The notes beneath the pieces were generated by a model. It did not search any database, was not told the DNA's origin, and saw only the letters and a list, made by a program, of their open reading frames with translations. From Cryptomeria japonica (taxonomy: Eukaryota; Streptophyta; Pinopsida; Cupressales; Cupressaceae), in the NCBI RefSeq assembly GCF_030272615.1, contig NC_081413.1, positions 555,979,136 through 556,043,135 of the forward strand: DNA of 64,000 nucleotides, in the 5' to 3' direction. Every line of letters begins with the position of its first letter. Positions within the stretch are counted from its first letter, which is position 1. The position numbers and the translations under genes were made by a program. Shown here in pieces: positions 54,908 to 64,000 of this stretch.

Positions 54908-55918
54908 TGGGGCGCATCAAAGTGGCCCACCACTATCAAAGAAATTGTTAAGAACGGGATACTATTGGCCAACTATGGAAAAGGATGCCAATAAATATGT
55001 ACAAAAATGTAAACAATGTCAAATGCATGGAGACCTTATTCAATCACCAGCACAAGATCTTCAACCTATTACATCACCATGATGATTTTCACAATGGGGG
55101 TTGGATCTAGTTGGTAAAGTCAATCCTTCTTCTTCCAATGAGCACAAATTCATCTTAATAGCTACTGAGTATTTTACTAAATGGGTTGAGGCAATTCCCC
55201 TTACATACACCACTGGTAAGCAAATAGCAAAATTCATGCTTAATTACATTATCTATTGGTACGGGATTCCAGTGTGCATAGTGATTGATAATGGACGTCC
55301 ATTCAAAAATCAAGAAGTGAGAATTATGTGAAAAAATTCAAATACAATAGAGATTTGCAACACCATATTATCCACAAAGCAATGGACAAGCAAAGCCAAC
55401 AAACAAGACAATATTAAAGATCCTAAAGAAAGTTGTCACTGACGCAGGACGAGATTGGCATCTCTAGTTAAATCCCGCTCTTTGGGCTTACAGAACAGGA
55501 GTACGCACCCCTACAGGAGCAACACCATATTCCTTGGTCTATGGTACAGAAGTGATACTACCTATTGAAATAGAACTATTCTCTTTAATAGTCTCCTTAA
55601 AAAACATCATATCACAAGAAGACTATCAGGTTCAAAGATTACAAGAGTTGGAAATGCTTGATGAAAAGAGACAAACTGCTTTAAATCATTTGCAAGGTTA
55701 CCAGAACAGATTGAGAAGGAGTTAAAATAAAAGAGTACACACAAGGAATTGTGAAGTGGGAGATCTAGTTCTCAAGGAGAACCAAAGGAACTTAGCGAAA
55801 CAAGAAAAGCTAGGGAAGTTTGAACCTAACTGGCTAGGTCCTTTTATCATAACAAGGGTTATAGGAAATGGAGCATACAATTTGGCTACCATGGAGGGAG
55901 ATCCACTCCCTGACCCTA
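54908..55918 (+). pseudogene. Tat-1 integrase
   Basis: GAHQSGPPLSKKLL, TGYYWPTMEKDANKYVQKCK and QCQMHG complete the HHCC zinc domain. WGLDLVGKVNPSSSNEHKF has the first catalytic Asp, VIDNGRPFKNQEV the second. The segment usually PYYPQGNGQAEATN is read as PQSNGQAKPTN after a shift, so the catalytic Glu is Lys. Then AYRTGVRTPTGATPYSLVYG, EVILPIEIELFSL, EKLGKFEPNWLGPFII and GNGAYNLATMEGDPLPDPMN. It would insert element cDNA. A solo LTR begins at 55924. Confidence 0.88.
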
Positions 55919-55923
55919 TGAAC

Positions 55924-57361
55924 TGATGGTGTGATGAAAGAATAAGTATCTAGTAGATTACTAAGAGGGGGGTGAATCAGTAAATTGAAAAACTGATACA
56001 AACTTCCCAAACTCAATCTCAATCATACAAAGTAAACTTATTAATGAAATAACTCTATCAAGATAATATCTAACAAGAAAAACGGGTTGATTGTTATAGC
56101 AACTTAACAGTAAACAACTTTAAACTTGTAAACATCCAGATGCTTTCTCATATGTCAACATACTTCATCTCTCAATGCTTCAAGTTATCATTCCTTATCA
56201 GAATAGTTAAGTAGTTAATTAAAATAATCATAAGATCATAACCACAAAAGCATTCACCACATGACATAAATATTTATACGTAGAAACCCAAATAGGTAAA
56301 AACCATGGTGAGATGAGACTCACAGATAGCTATCTGAACTCTTCTGAAGTTCACCCTGTTAGGAGACAAGCCTGTTAAAGCTTTTACAAAAGTCTTGTTA
56401 ATAATTGATCCTGTTAGGAATCACTCGGTTAAAGGATTTACAACAAATGCCTTGATAAAAAGCAAGTACCCTGTTAGGAGTAACCTTAGTAGAGGATTTG
56501 AGAATCCAAGCTAATGGACCACCTTGTTAGAGGATTTAAGAAGTAACCAAGCTTGTTAGAGCTTACCCAGTTAGGGGATTTCAATTTTGCTATAATTGTT
56601 AGAAGACAATAGGATTTGCTTGATCTATCTAAATAGCGCTATACTTGCTTGATCAGATCCTTTTAAGCTTCAATCTGCCTTTACACAAATTGTAGATTCA
56701 TTATCCAGTTCGTAAACCACACATTCAATTGATTTCTGCCAACACCTTTTTCAAAACAACTTCATTGACCTTAAATACAAATCAATTAGGTCAGTAACAC
56801 AACAAAAACCTAATTCTCTCATAGAGATTACAAACAAATTGGTTCAAGTATGACCATTGGATTTACATAGCAATATGTACACATTATTCAAGAAAACTCC
56901 AACTGCTCCTTGATTACCGCTTCATCGGACTTTGTAACTCATCACATGCTTTGCATTAGATGCAATACACTTTGCTCATTCCCTAGATAAACAAATAAAT
57001 GCGCCAAAACAATTTGAACTTGTCTTCATACAATGACCATACGTGTCACCATCATTACCACTCAACATCAGATCATAAACCAACATAACCAATTCAATAA
57101 TCTTAATCGATTAGGGTTTAACAAAAACAACTGGTAGGGTTTACCAGTTAGATAGGGTTTATCCTCTTATACCAGTTACCGATTCAACTCACATACTTAC
57201 ATACCGGTTTACAATATCTTCCACAAAGCTCTTCCTACCAGTTACAAGACAATATCAATAATAACAGCAATATTAGCAATATCATAAATATCAATACCGG
57301 GTAATTGACATCAATGACAACATAACATATCAATAATGCAATCTTCACACAAATGCCAACA
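55924..57361 (-). repeat. Copia-A family solo LTR (1438 bp)
   Basis: Plus strand TGATGGTGTG to AATGCCAACA with an exact TSD TGAAC (55919-55923, 57362-57366). Full-length reference for the Copia-A family in this window; compared with 3175-4514 it keeps the hairpin block at about 56279-56315. Inserted at the very end of the Tat-1 polyprotein. Confidence 0.95.
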
Positions 57362-58586
57362 TGAACATCATGCACCTTACATGATATTATATCTAAGGGA
57401 TGGGTTAGTTTAGGTTTTATTTTCTGCATTGCATATCATTTTTTTCAAAGCACTGCATCGCATATTTTTTCTTTTTCAAATACATCGCATTTGCAAAGTT
57501 TATGCATTAGCATATAGCAGCATCAATAAAACAAGGTTACTATCCAAGTTTATCATCTGTTTGCATTCAAGACAAACGAGGGTCATCTCCTTTCTTAGAT
57601 ATTTGGACATGAAGTCTTTGAGATCCTAAGGTCATTCATTTTAAAGATCACCCTGTGACAATGCTTTACTTATGGTTGGGTAGTGATTTCACTATATAAG
57701 TCTTGTTACCCAGAATCTATCAATTGCTATATCTCACATATTAACAAAATCTCTAATTCACTCGAGGCACCTAGTTGAACATATGACTATTGAAAAATCT
57801 AAAATTCTACTTCAGCGTCGTTGTAATTGCACACCCAAGTAGGTTTCATTACTTATAAGTCAAGGCAAGAAAACAAAAAAAAAGTGTTATGCCAAATATC
57901 CATCTCAAGGCAAAAGAGAAATGATATATAACTGAAATATCATGCATACAAAGTGCGACAAAAGTCTTGACTATGGGAACATGTGAGTAACTCCATCAGG
58001 GCTATGAATTCCTGATGGCAATGGAGCAATATTTGAGAAATTACAATCTATAACCTTGTTGGAGCTCTAAAAGCTTGCTGGCAACAAGGCTCTATTCGAG
58101 ATGCTTTTGAAGTTAGGATAATCCATGTAGCTAGTCATATAAGATGCTAAGGATCTTTATTGAACATAAGAGTGGGAATTAACTCATTTGCACACACATG
58201 TGCGAAACAAAGTTTCAAGAACCAATGGGGAAGTTTTTCACGTCTCCATTTGTAAATCCTAGTCACTAAGTGTGTTAATTTGGATGTTCCAAGGGACCTT
58301 AAGGATCGATTGATCACTTATCTATGAAATATTTTGTACTTCCAATTTAATTGGTGCATTACAACATGCTAAACAAACACAGTCATCCTTGTTCGAATAG
58401 AAAAAGCATCTTCATCATCGTATTGCATTAACATAGGTTATGTCAAAATTTTATTGTCTCCACATGCATTATGCAGATCATCATGTCATACAAGTTTGCA
58501 CATTGGGGGCATAACTGAAAAAAATCCTAAAAATCATATAAAGTCCTGAAAAAATCAATCAAAAAAATTCATATATAATCTATAAA
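57362..58586 (+). other. Tat-1 3' non-coding region, first part
   Basis: The polyprotein tail (MNIMHLT) ends within the first 30 bases. After that I see no supported frame: short open stretches only, with ATTTTTT/TTTTCAA-rich segments. It is the long 3' untranslated region expected for this type of element. Confidence 0.6.
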
Positions 58587-58749
58587 ATCTAAAAACAGTG
58601 AAAAACAATAAAAATTCCAAAAACATTGAGAAAACATAAAAATCCAAAAACAGTGAAAAACAGTAAAAAATCCAAAAACATTGAGAAAACATGATAAATC
58701 CAAAAACAATCATATAATGTCCTGAAAAATACAAAAACATCCATATAAT
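58587..58749 (+). repeat. Tandem repeat, 27-28 bp unit
   Basis: Units CAAAAACAGTGAAAAACA and CAAAAACATTGAGAAAACA alternate four to five times between 58587 and 58710, separated by TAAAAATC-type links. A further weak copy lies after the solo LTR at 59587-59640. Confidence 0.85.
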
Positions 58750-59570
58750 TGTTAGATACTTGATTAGTCCCAAAGACACTAAGAGGGGGGGGGAGGGGTG
58801 AATTAGTGTCTTACCGGTAAACAAAAGATTTAAACTTGTTTGCAACTTTATAACCAAAATTAATATACCGGTAAACAAGTAATAATGCAATAAAGATAAA
58901 TAAGAGAGACAACATCAATGCACACCATAACACAAGATATTTTGGTGAGGAAACCTGGTAGGGGAAAAACCTCGGTGGGATTTGTGACCCACAATATTTA
59001 CTCACCGGCCAATATGAATAAATATTACTAATACAATAGGGGCCTGCACGTGCAGGAAGGCCAACAGCCTAGAGATCACTGCTCAACAACAAAATTGAAG
59101 TCACACTGACTACAAAATTGGATGATTAAATCCAATGACAATGTACTGCTCAAAATAGAATCTACAATGTTGGATTTAGTACTGGTTTAAGCTCTATCAA
59201 ATACCTCTACTATAAACCTTGCTTCGCTCTGCTTATTCCCTAATTACATAATCATCTCCCATACAAAATGACCTACAAGATCTCATACATATATGAGTCT
59301 TTACAATACATCATGTCAGCTACAAATAATTAATTACATTACAATATAATTCGCATAAACAAAACTTTATCATATGTCAACATGGGTGTCGGTATGATTC
59401 ATTGTCGGTGTAAACTAGATGCCGGTGTGAATGAACTTTGTGTAGCTTTCAGTGCTAGTATACGAAGTCTATTGCCGGTATGATCAATATAATCCTTTAG
59501 AACCTTGTTACCAGTTGGTTGCCATCAATGATAGCATCAACCATTCTCATCTGAGTGTGTAATACCAATA
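58750..59570 (-). repeat. Copia-type solo LTR, family G (821 bp)
   Basis: Plus strand TGTTAGATAC to AATACCAATA; the canonical CCAACA end has mutated. TSD ATAAT is exact (58745-58749, 59571-59575). It has an 11-base G-rich run near 58787 and the hairpin with the alternative arms GAGG/CCTC at 58947-58973. The G family has no other copy in the window. Confidence 0.92.
58947..58973 (-). promoter_or_regulatory. Copia LTR hairpin with compensatory arm change
   Basis: On the minus strand the left arm is GAGG and the right arm CCTC, where the other families have GTGG and CCAC. Base pairing is kept while both sides change. T-rich internal loop and CCC/GG inner pairing are also kept. Confidence 0.6.
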
Positions 59571-60531
59571 ATAATATCCTTAAAAAATCATCCAAAAACA
59601 TTCAAATATCAATCCATAAAATCCAAAAACAATAAAAATTCAATCAATCAAAAAAATTGCAATAAAATGTCTCACAAGAATCAAACACCCTAGCAAATAT
59701 CCAACAAACACTTCGCACGAAGTTAATAAAGAATACGACTATCCAGTCAAAAAACCTGATCAAACTGTCTTATCAATCATATCATATCCATATCAAGTGA
59801 TCATTATCTTGTCTTAAACAGAAGAGGATACATTGGAAATCAAATAGGTCAATCTTAAACGGGGTCCGCAACTTTCTGAGATCAGACATTATCAACCATC
59901 ACATCAAGCAACTGAGAATGAAGGCACAAGGTCAGTGTAGCTACTGAATTTTGTTTGAGTCAGTCTTTATCTTTTATCATTTGGTGACAGATCATGTTCC
60001 TATGTTACTCAAGGATGTCCACAAGGGACTAGAGAAGCCATGATGGGCATCATATTTTTGTTTGTTTGTTGTTTGTGGTGTGAACCGATGAAGTTCTAGG
60101 AAAATTGCTCTAGTGGGTGTCTATGATAGGAGCATTCAGCTAGTGAATGCCACACGTACCTCAACCCCTAGTGTATTTCCCATAATGGAGGGGTTCACTC
60201 CTTGTCTGATACGTGTTTGTTTCTTCAATGAGATATCTTTACATCTAGGTTCCTTATACCCTGATGTGCTAAGCTTCATTGTTCAATAATAAGGCTTAGT
60301 GATGAATATATATTACGCAATAAATAATGACACAGGTTTGTGAATCATTCATTCTCATTCTCATTTCATATGTTTATTGATAGTTTTCTGATTTCTCATC
60401 TTCTTTCTAAATCATTTTCTTTTCTAACATTATTCTTTCATCAATCTCTTCTTTCTTTTATCTTACTAACATTTCTTCAAGATAAATTTGAGTTAAAAGA
60501 ATATTCTGGCACTATCATACAAAAACAAAAG
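59571..60531 (+). other. Tat-1 3' non-coding region, second part
   Basis: No supported coding frame. Contains the last weak tandem units to 59640, then unique sequence (GGGGTCCGCAACTTTCTGAG around 59860) and a T/C-rich stretch 60340-60480. Confidence 0.55.
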
Positions 60532-60646
60532 TTACATCCATATAGTTAAAATTGCATCCATATAGTTTTAAATTGCATCCATATAGTTAAAATTGCATCC
60601 ATATAGTTTTAAGTTGCATTAATCTAGTTTAAATTGCATTGAATAA
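60532..60646 (+). repeat. Tandem repeat, 20-22 bp unit
   Basis: TTGCATCCATATAGTTAAAA and TTGCATCCATATAGTTTTAA alternate, five to six copies, then decay into TTGCATTAATCTAG. Lies downstream of the antisense PMD frame, in its likely 3' untranslated region. Confidence 0.9.
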
Positions 60647-60902
60647 CCATTTCATTCATAAGCATCATTCATAAATCATATAGAAAACATTAAACCATTG
60701 CATTCATAAACATCATTCATAAATCATATAGACATGTATTGCACAACTCATATCATCATATAACATACATGGAAAACAAAGCATAATAGATCACCTCCAA
60801 AAAAACTACATATCATATATATAATAACTCAAAAATGATAATGTGTTTGAATACAATAATCATAAACAAGCCCGAAGGCTCAGATAACATGATCTAAATG
60901 TC
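60647..60902 (-). other. 3' flank of the Tat-1 PMD frame
   Basis: Minus strand carries CTATATGATTTATGAATGATG units (about 60660-60750) related to the CTATATGATGATG repeats behind the Tat-2 PMD frame. No coding frame. Confidence 0.5.
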
Positions 60903-62780
60903 TCAACTGACATTGCCTCTGTCCACAAGTGGATCCTGCCCGCTAGATCCTGCCCTAGGATGTCAAGGTGGCCCCATGACTCCTCCACTGCTAGTTTGTC
61001 AAGAGGTAGATCGACTCGATATTCTCCCCATAAAGGCACTAAAACTAGGCTTCCTCTGACCCTCAATAATAGCTCTCTTATAAGTATGCTGATAATAAAT
61101 AGCCTCTTGTGCAGCAACAAAATATCTATCTGCCTGGCTACGTGCCTCTATCACCGGTCCAAATAACTAATCATATGCATCCATGGTGATCTGAGCTCTC
61201 CTGACCGCCTCATCTCTCTCCCTCTGGAGACGATCCCTCTCGGTCTCTAGTGCACCATAGTCTCTGTGGTATGCCTCTCACTCAACATCTCGTATGGTGG
61301 TCTTGTCCTCTAAACTCTGAATCCACACTCTAAGAATCTGCAGATCATCCTCATCTCCATCACCACCCTATCCTCCTCCACACTCTACAGAAGACATGTC
61401 CTCTAGCTCTGACATATCATCATCATCCCCATCCTCACTGCTTGATGACTCCGAGGAATCATTTTTATCTTTGTTGCTCATAGACTCGGTGTCTCCACCA
61501 ATGTCTATGTCCTCATCTCCTCCTCCTCCCTCCTCTCCTCTATCATCTCCCCTCCTCTCCCCATGTCAATCCTCAATTGTTATCTAGGATGGCATATCTA
61601 TTGCGCTATGATTAGAACAGTAGGATCAGTCAGTGGAATAGGCCTATGTCTGGCCCACCATGCATCATACTTAGGAGCAGTCCCTAGATCTATTGTACCT
61701 ACACTCCAACCCCACTGTAATGCCTGAAAAGCATCAAACTCGGTAGCCACCACATGTGGCTGTATGCATACACCCCAATCAGAAACCTCATGAGAAACAC
61801 GAGCAAAGTACATTGTAACAACAGGTGTCACCTGTATCTCTCCAAACTATCTTATTAATCATCTTGGAAGAGACATCTCAATAATCCTTTGAGTCTCAAT
61901 AGTCCTTCTAATAAGATATCTCAATTGTCTGCAGAAAGGCAAGTGTTGTGCATCATCTACCCAATTGGGGCAATCTAAATATGGTCTCGAAATGAAATGC
62001 TGCAATGTCGCCAGTACAAGGTGTTACCTGAACCCCTATGTCTGATACCAAATGTGTATCTATATGCATAGGGCTCATCAGGCTACAATTCAACATGAAT
62101 AACTGGTCTAGAGATAGAAATATGCTCCCACACCCAAGTCTGGAGCAATGTCACACGACAACAGATCGATCGATATCCCAAGTATACAATGTCATGCATC
62201 TGATAATAAACCATGGTTAAAAGACAAGGACCCCAAACATATACTCGATGATGAACAATCATATCATAGAGCACTCTGCCCCATCCAACTGGAAAGCCAT
62301 GACCTCGTCTGTCAGGAATCAACAAACCACCTATGATACTGCATAATACTATAATAAGATCATCATAGTCCAATCGAGCCCAAAGGATATCATAATGAGC
62401 ACTGATCTGTAAATCCTACTCCTCACACTCAAAAAGGCCACATGGTCCAGCAATGCCATCATCATGATCATATACAACTCTTGCACCATGAATAGGAATA
62501 TGCAGTATATGCCAAACATCCTCTAAGGTAATGGATGCCTCACAAGTAGGAAGATGGAAGGAACATGTCTCATAATGCCACCACTCTACTAACATTGCGA
62601 TCAAGGCCCCGTTGGCCGTAACCTATGGCAAATGTAAAACATGATATAAACCTAGATATTGAATATGTGCAATCTCCTGATCAAGTAAATCAGCTCGAAG
62701 ATCAAGTCCACTGGGTCTGCTATGTCGGCAGTATAACACTCCAATATTCTCTTGCACAAAGAAAATATTGAAAATGTCAG
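60903..62780 (-). pseudogene. Plant mobile domain (PMD) protein, antisense to Tat-1, broken
   Basis: Reading leftward from about 62780: VLYCRHSRPSGLDLRADLLD, QEIAHIQYLGLYHVLHLP, stop, MLVEWWHYETCSFHLPTCEA, SITLEDVWHILHIPIHGARV. Next come LIPDRRGHGFPVGWGRVLYD, VTLLQTWVWEHISISRPVIH, WWARHRPIPLTDP near 61620, an acidic Ser/Asp section (61400-61520), a coiled-coil-like ETERDRLQREREEAVRRAQI near 61200 and SSGGVMGP near 60980. The stop is at 60903. The same order and C-terminal motif occur in the 38613 copy. About ten internal stops make it non-functional. No start codon is certain. Confidence 0.8.
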
Positions 62781-62809
62781 ATATTGGATAACACGTTACA
62801 AAAAATGAT

Positions 62810-63060
62810 CAAATGCATGGTAAAAACTTCAATTACCAACGAATGTGTCAAGTTAAATACTTATGCATGACATTTAACACAATTGTGGTACAATTAATGC
62901 TTATGTGTAACAATTACAACAAATGCATAGAATTTACAACTAATGTGTGAATAGATAAGTGAATGTGTCATACTAAGCACCTATGTGTGACAATTAAGCT
63001 TTTGCGGTACATTAAGAGCATTTGCGTGACATTTACAACTAATGCGTTAAAACCAACAGG
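62810..63060 (-). repeat. Repeat-rich leader of the Tat-1 PMD unit
   Basis: On the minus strand, degenerate units of about 20-24 bases with cores GTCACGCAAATGC, GTCACACATAGG and TGACACATTC occur ten or so times. They resemble both the leader repeats upstream of the Tat-2 PMD frame and the TCACGCAATC units in the Tat-1 sense leader. Confidence 0.6.
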
Positions 63061-63584
63061 CGTATCCGTGATGAATAAAAATTAGCTCTCTGAAATATTT
63101 TTGAAAAAATAGCAAAAATTCAGGCAAAAAATTGGAAAAATACCATGTTGCCAGTCCCTAGACGTCTCTGATAAGAACGTACTCAGTCAGACAAGTGCAC
63201 TCGTGCCCTATAGCCAGCCACGAAGATCAAATACTCACAGGAAAGCAAACAACTCGCAAGGATCTCCAAGAACTCACCACAATGCAAATGAGCAAATGAA
63301 AAGCTAAAATCTCTATTTATAGCTCAAAATTAGGGTTTTTCCCACACCAACACCTGTGGTCCCTGTTAACTTCAAACAACTTGTAGGCTACTCAAACGAT
63401 CTTGAAAATGCATGAAACTTCACACGATTGCTCATTATACCAATATAAAAAATATGTTCTCAATTTCCAAATTTTTCAACCACCTTTTCCAAGGGGGCAT
63501 ATTTACACTATACAGTGGTACCAAGGCATATTGGGGCATAATATTTTTGTTTTCTTTGAAACAACGTCGTTCCAACTTTGTCTC
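63061..63584 (-). other. Proximal leader and promoter region of the antisense PMD unit
   Basis: No coding frame supported. Contains the TATA box at 63313-63322, followed on the minus strand by CATTTGCTCATTTGCATTG, a start-site-sized distance downstream, and a possible splice donor CTGTGAGTATTTG at about 63230. The first bases next to the 3' LTR match those next to the Tat-2 LTR. Confidence 0.5.
63313..63322 (-). promoter_or_regulatory. TATA box of the antisense PMD unit
   Basis: Minus strand CTATAAATAG, the plant TATA consensus, about 530 bases upstream of the PMD frame and directed toward it. The identical ten bases occur in the Gypsy-type solo LTRs at 32177 and 33490. Confidence 0.55.
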
Positions 63585-63597
63585 AAAGAGGGGCAAA
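63585..63597 (+). other. Tat-1 polypurine tract
   Basis: AAAGAGGGGCAAA directly before the LTR start TGTAGACACC. The Tat-2 counterpart on the minus strand is CAAATAGGGGCAAAA at 27788-27802. Confidence 0.85.
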
Positions 63598-64000
63598 TGT
63601 AGACACCTAAAAATGTCTCATTGATCATGTACTAATTATTCATCTAATTGATTAAATAATTCTTTAATTATTTAATTAAGTTAATTAATCTTATTCTTCT
63701 AATTTCATATTTCCTCATCATCTTACTAATTAATTCATTTCCAATTCTGTCAGCATTTAATCATTTAAACCATTTTCTAATTATTAATTAAATATTTGTT
63801 ATTTAATTAATTATGATTAATTCCCCAATTTAAATAATCTTTATTATTTAAATAAATTTCATTTTCAATTTCTATCTCTATTCTATTAATCATTAATCAT
63901 TAACCCTTTTCTAAATATTAATTAAATATTTTTATCTAACTAATTGTGATTTGATTCCTTTAATTTAAATAATCTTTATTATTTAATTAAAGTCCATTTC
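63598..64000 (+). repeat. Tat-1 3' LTR, truncated by window end
   Basis: TGTAGACACCTAAAAATG start. From 63665 it aligns with 41101-41420 of the 5' LTR (TTCTTCTAATTTCATATTTC, TTAATTCCCCAATTTAAAT, TTAACCCTTTTCTAAATATT). Continues past the right edge. Confidence 0.88.

Larger units (their letters stand above)
41079..64000 (+). mobile_element. Tat-1, Tat/Ogre-type Gypsy element with antisense PMD cassette, partial
   Basis: Plus-strand element with 5' LTR (about 41079-42364), long leader, gag (45146), protease, G-patch-like module, RT, RNase H, second RNase H, integrase, long 3' region, antisense PMD frame, polypurine tract (63585-63597) and 3' LTR (63598 to the edge). 41101-41420 aligns with 63665-64000, which ties the LTRs together. 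The double RNase H order is the hallmark of the Tat lineage. Five insertions lie within it. Without them the visible length is about 17.7 kb, long as is usual for Tat/Ogre. Confidence 0.85.

Noticed and set aside
58555-59005. Minus-strand frames of 111 and 64 codons with hydrophobic stretches
   Set aside because: They arise from A-rich tandem repeats and the family G solo LTR read in reverse; composition explains the hydrophobic Phe/Leu runs.
61396-61587. Serine/proline-rich plus-strand frame
   Set aside because: Reverse reading of the acidic section of the antisense PMD frame.
1-64000. tRNA, rRNA, CRISPR or host gene clusters
   Set aside because: None found by reading both strands. Direct repeats here are LTRs, TSDs or minisatellites, without the spacer pattern of CRISPR arrays.

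Overview
The window looks like intergenic DNA from a large-genome seed plant, most likely a gymnosperm such as a conifer. That assignment is an inference from the sequence style: kilobase LTRs, deep nesting, many solo LTRs and heavily decayed coding regions. I could not test it by database search. I see no intact host gene, tRNA, rRNA, CRISPR array or bacterial-type operon. Almost every base can be assigned to an LTR retrotransposon, a solo LTR, a tandem repeat or a degraded open frame.

Layout. Positions 1-24482 are a minus-strand nest. Copia-B (5' LTR 23124-24482, truncated 3' LTR 4515-5725) is interrupted by three elements. A 6.2 kb chromodomain Gypsy element sits at 6782-12974 with target-site duplication (TSD) GGTCA. 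A 6.8 kb Copia-C sits at 14187-20954 with TSD ATCTA. Copia-A (1-4514) is inserted into the 3' LTR of Copia-B, and its far end lies off the left edge. Positions 24483-25368 are a truncated plus-strand Copia-type LTR. Positions 25400-26698 hold a broken frame I do not recognise.

Positions 26699-41078 are the 3' part of a minus-strand Tat-type Gypsy element (Tat-2). It carries a plant-mobile-domain (PMD) frame on the opposite strand to its own genes (38613-40660). A plus-strand Copia-D (28513-38069, TSD CTTTC) split its leader, and Copia-D itself received two Gypsy-type solo LTRs at 31613-32602 and 32958-34435.

Positions about 41079 to beyond 64000 are a second Tat-type element (Tat-1), plus strand. 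The order is 5' LTR, long repeat-rich leader, gag, protease, G-patch-like module, RT, two RNase H domains, integrase, long 3' region, antisense PMD frame (60903-62780, minus), polypurine tract and 3' LTR. Tat-1 has collected a 690 bp retroposon with a 17 bp TSD and four Copia solo LTRs (47578-48758, 53796-54902, 55924-57361, 58750-59570).

The most interesting system is the pair of Tat-type elements that each carry an antisense PMD cassette beside the 3' LTR. Each cassette appears to have its own promoter region, a repeat-rich leader, a PMD plus coiled-coil frame and a repeat-rich 3' flank. A second observation is a hairpin shared by the Copia LTRs of several families, with one apparent compensatory base-pair change. 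All retroelement genes seen here carry stops or frameshifts except the gag of Copia-C, so current activity from these copies is unlikely.
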